Source of the DNA: Colletes latitarsis
Lineage: Eukaryota > Arthropoda > Insecta > Hymenoptera > Colletidae
NCBI RefSeq assembly: GCF_051014445.1
Contig: NC_135147.1
Span: forward strand, 24,580,479 to 24,644,478
Reading direction: 5' to 3'
Length of the DNA: 64,000 nucleotides
Positions 53,747 through 64,000 of this stretch are shown here, piece by piece; position 1 is the first letter of the stretch, and each line of letters opens with the position of its first letter. The notes beneath the pieces were generated by a model. That model was not told where the DNA came from and did not search any database. It saw nothing but the letters and a program-made list of their open reading frames with translations. Position numbers and translations under genes: made by a program.

Positions 53747-56700
53747 GTAAGGATACTTTATCCCTTACGACGTCGTCGAAGCGTACGCTCGTGTACGAAA
53801 CTGAAAAGAAACCATCGATCTTCGACGAAACTCGGTTCCATAGATTTCTTAGGGTACACTTGCAATTGATAAATTATTCCAGGTTGCTTTAAATTTCCAG
53901 CAATCCGGAACGATAAAGGCCAAAGGCACTTTCAGAGAATAAAAGATTCCACGCGAATATTCGGAATAGGCAAAACTATTGTCGTATGAATCGCAATTCA
54001 TACGTAATTTCTAAAGAGGATTACTAATGCTAGGGGGGAAAAACGTACAACGTAACAACGTCGTTATAGAAGCCATTATTTGCTCTAATTAATAGTGGAT
54101 TGTGTTGTTAGAACGATTAAGTCAGACTTTGAAGATTGGCAAACGTACAGGTAGACAAACATTGTTTGTCTTACGAACATAAAGATATCAGAATAATAAA
54201 ATAGTTACTTAACGATGATACGAATTAACGTTATACGTTCGTGTGTGAGTGTGTATTCGGTAGAAACTGAAGAAAGGCTTCGTAATTTCTGCAAGTTTTA
54301 ATTTTCGTGCACGAGTTTTTTGTAGACGACAAAAGATAGAGACACAACGACGCTCCCCGAAATCGACGCCGAGCGTCGTTCGTACGAGCACGGTTCCCTT
54401 GGCATAATTTTCCGCCAGTTAAGAGGCAGTACTTTGCCTGGACGTTTCCCTTTAAAATTCCAGCCCGACTGACGTCTTTAGAGACGAGCAAATCTTTTCA
54501 CGACTCCCCGTGTATTCTTGCCTCGGTGCACGCCGACGTCATCGTTATTCACCTGCATGCAATTTCGTCCGCGATCCGCGTTTCCCAGGGAAAACGTTAT
54601 TTTCTGGGGAAATCGTCCATTTAATGACGGAACTGCGAAACACGCGTCCCGGCGATTATTCCTCGAGACCCCCAAAGCGAATTTCACGACGTTAATTACC
54701 GTCATGGCTACGCAATATATTGGGTCGTTTGATAAACAATGTTGCCTCTGTTTCTGTCATTTTACGTAAGAAACATTGCATCGAGTTCCGTTCGAGCTCG
54801 GTTTAATTCAAAACGATATATTCTTTCGATTCATTTTTCAATTCTTCTTTGATTGATAAGCAAATTCTGAACGATAGTTCGTATTCTTCGCAATTTTAAA
54901 ATTATTTGGTTCTGGTTTGAAAAATATACGGCATGATTGTTTTCATTCGAGTGCAATAGAGTTATGTATTTGTTTCATGGAGTTTTTGGGTCATTGAAAT
55001 TAGAGAAATTTGTATTGAGCCTTGACAAAATAGTTCTAAAAAACTTTTTTAATATATCTGGAAATAAAATATTCAAAAATATTTGAAGAAGAAAATAGAA
55101 GTCTATATTTAACTAGAGAATGGTAAACGTAATTATAAAAGACAGAACAACATACACGATATTTTAATTTAGAATCGACCGGTGTATTCGTGACGCGAGT
55201 ATTAAAATTAGAAAAATTGGGAAAGTTGTCCCTATTAATCTATCGTGTTCGGTTCGTCTATCGATCTGTTAGCACTCTATAGAACAGTTTACTCGGTGAT
55301 TTATATAAACTGATAAATTGTTTCGCCATCGACACGGGCAGTAAAATTGTTTCCACGGAATTGATATTTAACACTGTCCCAACGAAAATACGACAAAAAA
55401 TTTCGAAACAGCTTTGAATTCACGGCTTCGAAAGCGAACGGACGACTCTCGATCAAAGCGTAAATCGATTTAATTATAAGGCTGACAAGAAAGCTCAAAT
55501 GGAAATTTTATTTCATTTGACGTAATTCTGACCGTAATATCGTACACATTTTTTGAAAATATTCGCCAATGGGAAAAGGTAATCGCGACATTGAATTTAT
55601 TACGTAGTCGAATAAAAATGTAAAACGTCGAAATAGTATTTGTACAAGTATGTTTCAAACGCTTTATATAAAATAAAGTATATATTTATGTCTTTGACGA
55701 GAAATTTTGATCCAAAAGCGTGTCAGAAATAAATTGCAGCCCTCTGAGTAGTCCAACCTCCAACAAAAATCTGTTCGTAGGTGTTTCCAGTGTATCCAGT
55801 CGAAAATGTTAAAAGCGACACGTTCGATCGAGCGCGAAACGAACGTGTCTGCGAAAGAGCAAAGAGAAGTCGAGGGTTGGGGGGGAGAAAGACGAAGAAA
55901 AGGGGAAAAATAATCGTGAATCGCATCGTGGACGGGAAAATTGACTTACCTCGGACTTTTGCGCGAACAAAAGGATGGCTTCGTTTCGACGTCGTTCTGT
56001 CTCATTTGTAAAAATGGAGAGAAAAGAGGGAGGGATGAAGGAGAAGAGGACAGGATAGGCAGGGACAAAGGGTAACGTCGACCCCGCGCGTCGCGAAAAC
56101 CCGGCTGGCTCGAAATAAAACCGAGACGAGTAAGTGCAGGCGTGATTAAAACAGAGCACTGTAGTTAACAATAGGATCCGTGTATGCGTTTTGTTGGCGA
56201 AAAGGATCCTACTTCCAGCGCCGCGACGCCCTGGAAGACAGGAACCCGTCAAAGGAAATTTTCTGACGGGCAATATTACTTTCGACGTTTAAAAAAACCG
56301 ATAGTTAGCGCATTATGGTCATACTTTCTGTTTACAATGCCCGACTCTTTTATCGTCAACGGAAAATTGAGAAGCTTCAAACAAAATATCCTTATAGAAA
56401 TAAATCCCACATAAAAAGGTGAATTTAATTTGCAACAAGGTGAATGAGATCTCCAAAACCTTGTGCAATTTATTTTCTATATTTTATAATTATATATTGC
56501 ATCGATCTGAGACTCTTCAGAATATCACTGTCGATGTTTCGAAGCCAACCTACGTATTAGATCCGCAAATGGAGCTCGAAAGCAGCCCAGGACTTTATGC
56601 CCTCGACTTCTCGTTCGATTTCGAAGAGAAGGGCAATTAATTTTTACGGATGTCCGTGTTCGATTCCACGAGTGCCAATCAATGGCTTGCGCTTCCCCTA

Positions 56701-57225
56701 TTTTCGTATTTCGACCTCGGTACGAATTTTCCGACCGCGTATGAATTTTCTTGCGCGTTCGGCACGGATTTATTAAAATTTTCGTCGTAAAAATATTTCG
56801 ATGTTTATTCATGTACAGTATTAATTTATTTATTCGAACCAGGTCCTCTTTTTTTTTTTGCACGGTAATTTTTCTAATTTTCGGAGTTGAAATAAATATT
56901 GTGGGTTTATGAAAATATTCGATACTTCGTTCACGGAGATTTTATTATTTCTTTCGTGAAAATTATACATTTTCGTGCTTCCTGATTTGGAATGTAAAGA
57001 CAGATGGTCGAACCACGCCCACGAAACGAACTATATCATGTAATCGGTGAATTGTAACCATTGCTGCTAAAAGTTGTGCCTATAGTTTGCTCGATTAAGG
57101 AAATTCTCTGGATCGCGATATCGCTTTGGGGTTGTTTATCGATTCCCTCTTCCTGGCTACTACGCAAAGCTAATTTTACCCTAATTTATGTGCGCCAGTA
57201 TAATGGAACTGGGTCGGTACGTGGT

Positions 57226-57246
57226 ACCATGCATCGCATGCATGGT
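57226..57246. repeat. Inverted repeat (9-bp arms, 3-bp spacer)
   Basis: ACCATGCAT at 57226-57234, spacer CGC, then ATGCATGGT at 57238-57246. It lies in the second LG intron. The two ATGCAT cores resemble octamer or homeodomain half-sites, which is only a suggestion. Confidence 0.6.
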
Positions 57247-57410
57247 TTTATTAAAATTGTCCTAATATTCGATAGTACCGGTATTCATTCATAAATATTA
57301 TTTGTTAACATTTCATGTTCAAACATACTCAAATCAGAGCCGATCGTTATCATTTAAATGTTTTTCTTGGTCTCTTCCAGTCAAAGGGTTAAAATATCGT
57401 GACCTGACAG

Positions 57411-57478
57411 CGTTTCATAATGAGCTAAAAGGTTTGATTAATTCATTTTACACGCCTCAGTAATTACGAAGTTGCAAA
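57411..57478 (+). repeat. Short intronic repeat, copy 1 of 3
   Basis: It carries GCGTTTCATAATGAGCTA, then TTTGATTAATTCA and AATTACGAAGTTGCAAAG. Related copies lie at 57708 and 58130 in the same orientation. Confidence 0.6.
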
Positions 57479-57707
57479 GAAGAGAAAGTCCATCTTGTTA
57501 CCAAAGATTTCTAGAGCTCATCGATCGTCCTTACTCGGTCGTTTTTCATGTTGGATTTTATTACAGATACTTAATTTACTTTTTAACAAAGAGTTTAATT
57601 TAATATTCTATATATTTTCTATTTCTATATATCTATTAAACTTATTTGGATTTTAAGGTGCCTCCTCACTAGGGATCGCACCCCTGCTTGGAAAACGCTG
57701 TCGTATA

Positions 57708-57819
57708 GCGTTCTACTTGTATAATGAACTACAAAATTTGATTAATTCAAGTTATGTGCTTTAGAAACTTCGACGCTACGTGCTTTTGCCTTGTTATTGA
57801 AGTTTTCCTGAAACTTTGA
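57708..57819 (+). repeat. Short intronic repeat, copy 2 of 3
   Basis: GCGTTCTACTTGTATAATGA, then AAAATTTGATTAATTCA, GAAACTTCG, and a tail CTTTTGCCTTGTTATTGAAG with CCTGAAACTTTGA. The tail is shared with copy 3 but not with copy 1. Confidence 0.6.
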
Positions 57820-58129
57820 TCGTCATTACTAAACCGGGTCCCTTAATGAATTGTGGGTTACACGGGCTCATAATCAGTGTAATTTCTCAAGAGTTTTTAA
57901 TATTAATTTTACAGTAACATTCGCTGTAACGGTTACAAGACTATTGAAATTATTGTGAGAATAATTAATTATTTGTGTAACTAAATTCAATGGAATACAT
58001 TATCTATCTGGAGTAACAGTGAAGTATTATTCGTCGTATTCATAAGTGATGTATCACATTTTGTCGAACCGAAGAATACCGATGGATTGGTTTAAACAAA
58101 TATTCCTCAATTTAATACCGTTCAATGTT

Positions 58130-58220
58130 TCATAATGGACTATAGAATTTGTTTAATTCACTTCACATGTTTCACGTAATTGTGAAACTTTGCCCCCTCG
58201 TTGCTGAAACTTTCTTTCTG
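58130..58220 (+). repeat. Short intronic repeat, copy 3 of 3
   Basis: ATGTTTCATAATGGACTATA, then AATTTGTTTAATTCA, AATTGTGAAACTTTGCC, and a tail CCTCGTTGCTGAAACTTTC. Similarity to copies 1 and 2 is clear by eye but diverged. Confidence 0.6.
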
Positions 58221-59330
58221 TGCGAACAATTGTTATTAAATAGCTTCCATTCTGCATTGAATCGACAGATTCGGGCGAATTTAATTTCAAATAACGAATA
58301 GAGCCGCATTAACTAATTGTCGAATACGTTTACTACATTTACGATGTTAATTTATTTTCAAGAAAATTTCCATCGATAGCTCGGTAATGAATTAATAAAG
58401 CCTACCTTCTTTTCTGATTAACAAAACTATACGATTCAGGAAGTGACCAAGGAAGAAATATTTTCAAAAATCATTAAACAGTTTCCTATAACAGCGAAAG
58501 GGTTAAAAGAAAAGAAAAATCACGTTAAAAATGCATGCTTCCGTTTCTGTTTATCGTGACTAAGAAGCGATCGCAGGCACAGTAATTAAGCGCGTTTCAT
58601 TAGATCGCGACAGCGTTTTCTTTAAATTGCACCGACGAGCATTTCGCTCTCGAATTAAAAGTCTTTAAAAGCTCCCTGCTTCCCTGGTCCACCCCATCTC
58701 GTTCTCTTTCTTGCACTCGGTGACTCTCTCCCTCGACCTCTCTCATAAGACTTGCAAATTGTTTCGTAATAAGTTAGTACGGCCGCCTCGGCAGAAGGAG
58801 AAACAGGCGCCACTTTCTTCGGGAAAGAGTGCTTCCGAGTGCTCCTCTAAAAATAGCCAACTTCGTTCACGACCAACTTTCGCGGAACAATCGGGGAATA
58901 TTGTCCACGGAAAGAGAGGATCTTAACGCGACCGGAAAACCGCAATTTTCCGCGCGCGAGAAGAAGAATCCTTGTCGACTAATAATTGCACCTTCCCGTC
59001 GAAGGAACTCGACGATTCCTTGAATTGATTCGGCGCAAGTAGAGCTGCAAATTCTACTGGGGATGATTTTACAGAGTTTCAAGGGAAAGTAACGGTTACC
59101 TAAAAATATCCACGATCAGAACTTTAAAAAATAATATCGAAAGGTTGCAAGGTAGGTTTTGAAAATCGATCGTAGGTCGAAGAAGACCCTGGGTCTGTTT
59201 TCCCCGCGAGACGGGTTTAATTGCCTTTAAAATCAGCCGGCGAATGGGTCCGCGAACCGAGCCCACTTTATCCCGAAGTGCCATTAAGCACTCGGTGTCC
59301 TAACGACAGCGTCGTAATTAGAGGAGCCAA

Positions 59331-59406
59331 CCCCCGACTTCTTTTTTCTCTCTCTCTGTTCTTCGACCCTCCTCGACGGTTCTTTTTAGTTTTCTTCCTT
59401 CCTTGC
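59331..59406 (+). repeat. Pyrimidine-rich tract with a short CT run
   Basis: A mostly C/T stretch containing CTTTTTTCTCTCTCTCTG and TTTTCTTCCTTCCTTGCC. It is deep inside the second LG intron and has no adjacent acceptor with coding sequence, so it is not treated as a splice signal. Confidence 0.6.
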
Positions 59407-62400
59407 CGCGAGACAGCCGCGCCACGGCTCAAAACACAGAAACCACCGCGTTTCGCGCCGTTGACACGTCCCTCGGCTACTTTCCGGATTTTATGGCGCC
59501 CCTTTGAGGGCCAATCGAAACTGCTGGGAAATCTATTTACCGGGCGAATCTGTCGGGAGGAATTAGCGCCCTTTCTAAGAGAATCTTGGCGAGAGTGGAG
59601 CTCTCGGGGGCTCGAAATCGCGGATTAAACGATCCCTCCTCACCGACGAGCACGTTTTCCCTTTATGGATCGATCGGCACAATAGTTCTCGTTGACATTC
59701 TCTGTTTGATTTTCACGTCCAAAGTAACTCATTATTGGCAGGGCTTCTTTTGTAATCGACACAATACAGTTACGATGAAAATCAGAATCTCGTTGATTCG
59801 ACCGCGCGGAAAAGCTGCTGTTGAAAGTTACCAATGAGTTTCAAAACCCGTTAACCCGCTTTATATAATAAAACAACGCATAATGCGCAAGTAAGCCGCT
59901 CGAGACGCGGAGCACGTCTCTCGGGCATCTAATTTTCCCGACTTTGTGACGGGTCAGAAAATAACCAGTACTCTTCGCAGCTGCTTTAATTCCCCTTTTT
60001 GCCCCCTTTTTTCGCAAGACGCCGCCAAATGCGGCACGAAGGACGAAACGAAGGTAGAAAAAGGCTCGCTGCGCCAATGGTTTTCACGCAACCGCGGCTA
60101 AATATTTCGCGTCACGAAAGCGACGTAACAATTTAAGGGGGATTCCTATTAGAAACGCAATTATTTATTGCGATCTTTTTTAAAAACGTCTGCATTTTTT
60201 AAATAAATGCCAATTTTGACGTATTTAAAATGTACGAATTCGCGTGTTGCGAATTTAAAAAAAAATGGGAACACAAGGCACAGCGTCCCCTTTTCTGCCT
60301 CGACAGCTTTCAGAGAGGAATTCATTAGAAAGCGAGTGCTGCGGTCCTCATTTTCCTCGGGGTCTATAAACCCTCGAAGTCGTAGGAAATTAGCCTCCCC
60401 GCAGACAGGAGGAGGATGGCGGTGGCGGATTAACTGCATCTGACGGCTGATCGTAACGTCAGCTGGCTCTACGCGTCGTCGAGCAAAAGCAGTCTCTTCT
60501 CAAAGAAGCAACGGGGAATCCGATTGTATCATGCCGCCTTATAAAGTCGCCTACAAACGACGGATTATCCCTCGTTCTCCTTCCTTTTCCGCCCCCTCGG
60601 ATCCTCTCCCGCGAGGTTTCGGCGCGAATGGCCCAGATAGACGCTAGCAGTTTCACGTGAAAAATGGATGGAACGGAAATAAATTGCACGTCACACCGAG
60701 CAGCCCTTTTGGGAAGAAAGTTAAGAGGGGTAACCACCACTCGGGGCTCGAAGAAATAGAAAATTTACATTTACATTGTGCGTCACGTCTTAAAATCGAC
60801 GTTAAAAACCAGTTCAGATATTTCGGGATTCTTTGCTTTGGTACAGAGTCCGTTTCGGTACGTTAATATCGTTTTACACAATTTTTCATTACGGTATTAC
60901 ACAGATGCTTTCGTGGTTAAAATGAACGTTACAGTGTAGGAATACGAGTGGGAATAACACTGTAGAAGTTTGTTTACGAAATCGATCTAAAACGCGTGAA
61001 TAGAATTTGCCCAACTCTGGTTGGAAACGTTAAGCGTTTGGATACTTTCGCTGTGTGTCTGTGTTCCTCGGCCCATGAAATTTTCACGGAACTTTTACAG
61101 GCTCGCCGTGACGGACGAGGTAAATCTTTTGATCCGACGGATAGGAGTTGCGGGGAAGCCATTACGAAAATATCGCGAGAGACCCCGGCGAATCTTGTAC
61201 ATTGATGTGCAACGGAAGCGAAACGAGCCCAATTAACATCGAGCCGAGAGAAATACTCTAAATATCAGTGTAAATGAGACTCGTCCGGGCAGGGTCAAAA
61301 GATATGCTCTTTCAGAAATTCAAATTTAACCTCGTTCCCTTTGATGTTGGCCCGTCGAAGGTTCAACCGTTCGCCTTCCTCCGCAACTCATTTCCGAAAT
61401 AAGCGAATCGTCAAAGGGGGACAACTAAACGGGACGCGTAACACAGAAAACAACGTTCAAGACGTATTTAGTTAATCCTCTATCGCGTGAATTTTCGATT
61501 ACGAAAGGAAATCTTCCTCCAAATTTTTTAATTTATTTCCACTCTTTATCTTTTCTAAATTAATAATATTAATCAGTCTTATGAAATAGTCTATGCAAGG
61601 TTCGTTCTTCTTTTAAAGGATATCTAGGTTAACTCGATGCCAACATTTTCAATTCTTCTAATTCTTTAGCGAAACAATCCTCGTTCGACTCTAAAATCAT
61701 TAACGCGAACTTTGGAATGGATACAGGGCTATAGTTAGGTCCGTGAATGAAATTAAAACTCGAAAGTCAATTACAACTTACTATTACTTCGCGAGAAATT
61801 TCAAACAGGAATCTGGATCCTCGTTCAATTAACATTAAACGTGTTTTTCGCTCGTATTTCGCGGCTGTCGAAAGCAATATCTGCGCAATATTTAAACGTA
61901 ATTTGACAAGTTACTCTTTGCAGTAAAATAAACAAATGCGCCGACGCGTATTGGTATAAAAGAGAAATTAAGTCAAAAGGTACGCGCTCGAACCTTTTAA
62001 CGACGCGTTTATTATCTTTTAGTTCATTGAATACGATAATTTCAGCATTCGAGCAAGGTAAAATTACATTCGATACCTTTCAGCCGATGAAACGCGAGTC
62101 AATGTTTTTCGACGCTCGTTAGAGTGGAAATTTTATTTGGAAGAAAATCATTGTTCGTAGAAGCCCAACATTTATTCACGAATGGGTAGAAATATTGCAA
62201 AACATTTTTTTAAAATATTTGCAAACAATACTTCAGCATTTGCTGTAAACTTTTATAACGAAGTTTTCTATATCTACATTTTTCACATTCAGTCTAGTCC
62301 CAATTTTACTCGGTTTGTTGACGAGTTATATCGAATTGTAAATTGCTATTTACTCAAGTTTCTAGAGTCCCAATCTCCCAATTCAAAACTACTCAAAAAG

Positions 62401-63847
62401 TATTCTAATTCCATTTATTTACAAAAATTACAAGAGACCAGAAACGCAGAGGAATCAATCTTTTTAAACGTCGGGGGTGGAAAATGTAGAAAAAGTGTAA
62501 AAAAAAAAATTTTCTATCTGATGGAAGGAAGAAAACAGAAAAATCTCGCTGGTCCCGGGCGTGATTAAACGAGAGTCGGAAAAAGGAAGCCCAGAAATCC
62601 TCGAGGAAGCTCGATAATTCTCGTCGCCGAGATTCCCGATCAAAATTATTTTCTGTCTCGATTCGGGGGTGGTCGAAGGGTCTCGTCGTAAGTTTCCGTC
62701 GATCCGGGGCGAGTCCTTTCATCGCGACGCGAGCCACGAAGGCAGGGACGACAGGATTCCCGGTGACCCCGGGTCGATGCGTCTCGTGGGAAAGTTTCGA
62801 GACTTTTGTAAGTGCATTAGCTTCGAAACCTGACGGGATCGTTGACAGGATTCGCGCGTTTGATGTACGCGCACGGAACGAGACGGACGCAAGAAATTCG
62901 TGTTAGTACACTTAGACCGTCGCCTGGGCAAACATTGGCCACCTCGGATATGCATAATCCACGCAAATCGTTGCCATCTCCGACTGCATTACGCTCTCGA
63001 CGTACCTCAAATACAGGATCGTTCATAAATGGAGCCCCCATAAGTAATCTCCCTTTCGCCGTCAAAAATTGACACGTTTATCTGCTATTAACTTTTCCCA
63101 TCCATCGATTAACTGACTAAATATTAAGAAATTCAACGGATTCAAAGGTCTCTAAAGAATTTTCATCATGGAAACTGATAATTATTTCGAAGGTTTTACG
63201 TAGTACGTCATAAACTGGTATAATATCGGTCGTTTGAAAACACCGTATGTGAAGCGTTCCGCATCAATTTGGTTTATTACGTTTTGCTGAGATATACCTG
63301 CATGGAAGATGAATGTAACGAGGAACGTTTAACTACGAAACCCGTGGAGTTATTACAAAATTGAATATTCTGCTCCGACAATGTTCACGCGCGTCTAACC
63401 CGCCGCCACGAATTCCTTCGTAATTGCTCGTTCAGTAAATAATTTTCTCGACATGAAACGGGTATGCATCTGCGGCTAATACGATATCTCTTGCCGAATG
63501 GATCTTGTATTTCCGTTGACGAAATGCGTCGCGTATTAACGATTAACAGAATATCCGGACTAAAACATTGAAACCGTGACACGATTACAGGGGATTTTTC
63601 AAGAAAATCCTTTGTATTGCATAATGTGGACTATAAATTACATCGCAGAATAGTTAGTAATCAGAATAATCCGTACTTCGAAACCACTGTATAATGTACT
63701 ACAATATTATTTATTTACTGATGTGAATCCATGCATTCTGTATCTAATCTCAGAGTTCTTTCGATCGGTAGTTGGACAACCATAAAAGCCGTAGCAAGAC
63801 AGCTTTATGCATCCACGTAAACCGAACAATTCCGGATTTGATTGCAG

Positions 63848-64000
63848 GGTTTGTTTGCGAGGATTACCTTCCGCGAGCCGCTCTTCGTCGGCGGACCCGG
63901 AAACACAACCGGCCTGGAGCGACTTCCGGTGAGGACCGGATTTAAGGGCTGCGTCCGGCATCTGGAAGCCAATGAACACCGCTATCGCTTCCCCCTTGCA
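63848..64000 (+). CDS. Laminin G domain exon (C-terminal part), running off the window
   Basis: This exon closes the same laminin G domain. After an acceptor ending GATTGCAG at 63847 it opens at phase 0 with GLFARITFREPLFVGG, the family's (G/S)LFTxLxxxxPLFLGG strand. NTTGLERLPVRTGF follows, then GCVRHLEANEHRYRF, the hallmark GCIRxLxxN strand that ends LG domains. The cysteine in GCVRHL normally pairs with another Cys near the end of the domain, which would lie in sequence beyond position 64000. NTT at codons 19-21 (63902-63910) is a potential N-glycosylation sequon, in keeping with a secreted protein. The 153 nt here are 51 whole codons with no stop, and the exon or at least the gene continues to the right. 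Phase matches the exon ending at 53746. Whether further LG or EGF modules follow cannot be seen. Confidence 0.94.

Larger units (their letters stand above)
53747..63847 (+). other. Intron (phase 0) of the laminin G gene, 10.1 kb
   Basis: The boundaries are AAG|GTAAGG at 53746/53747 and TTGCAG|GGT at 63847/63848. The LG domain reads straight across. Contents include three diverged copies of a short repeat at 57.4-58.2 kb, a 9-bp-arm palindrome at 57226-57246, a pyrimidine tract at 59331-59406, and CpG-rich islands at about 55.8-56.2, 58.6-59.6, 60.3-60.7 and 62.6-63.0 kb. No nested gene or RNA was recognised. Confidence 0.9.

Noticed and set aside
56419..56640. 73-codon ORF with an acidic, protein-like C-terminus
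   Set aside because: It lies within the second LG intron and is countered by a 112-codon ORF on the other strand. No domain or splice signal.
57661..57720. Sequence faintly resembling the 3' half of a minus-strand tRNA
   Set aside because: No GGTTCGANNCC box B, no box A and no clover-leaf pairing could be drawn.
62817..63072. Opposed 82- and 76-codon ORFs close to the last LG exon
   Set aside because: Neither translation shows LG, EGF or other domain residues, and both strands are equally open, as expected from composition.

Overview
The window looks like nuclear DNA from an insect, most likely a hymenopteran (bee, wasp or ant). It has no operons or long ORFs, it alternates AT-rich stretches with CpG-rich islands, its few exons are short and far apart with GT-AG borders, and it carries decayed terminal-inverted-repeat (TIR) elements. 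The hymenopteran placement is an inference from composition and from the look of the repeats. No search was run.

The only protein-coding sequence I can support is part of one large plus-strand gene in the right third. Three exons (44411-44612, 53602-53746 and 63848 to the window edge) fit together in phase and rebuild most of one laminin G (LG) domain of an extracellular-matrix protein. The closest family types are pikachurin/EGFLAM, agrin, perlecan and eyes shut. The introns between the exons are 9.0 and 10.1 kb. The first exon opens at a phase 1 intron, as is usual for a shuffled extracellular module. The gene continues past the right edge and must also have exons further 5'. I found none of those in the 44 kb to the left, so that region is either a giant upstream intron or intron plus intergenic DNA.

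The rest is non-coding sequence with several repeat families. (1) One TIR element family has two complete copies (2367-3723 and 18232-19238), one copy that has lost its right end (27095 to about 27647) and one internal fragment on the opposite strand (about 12876-13235). Their TIRs begin CAGGGTGTTC, insertion is apparently at TA, there is no transposase, and the interior is built from reiterated ~140-bp modules. (2) A second dispersed repeat is single copy at 9.12-9.47 kb and inverted at 48.46-49.47 kb, where a 258-bp internal segment has been tandemly amplified inside the first LG intron. (3) There is a 140-bp imperfect tandem duplication at 7474-7722. (4) Three diverged copies of an ~70-110-bp repeat lie at 57.4-58.2 kb in the second LG intron. 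Small features include a C19 tract, a pyrimidine tract and three short near-perfect palindromes.

The long ORFs elsewhere (up to 188 codons) lack recognisable domains and compete with equally long ORFs on the other strand, so they are not reported as genes. No tRNA, rRNA, microRNA or promoter could be supported by eye.
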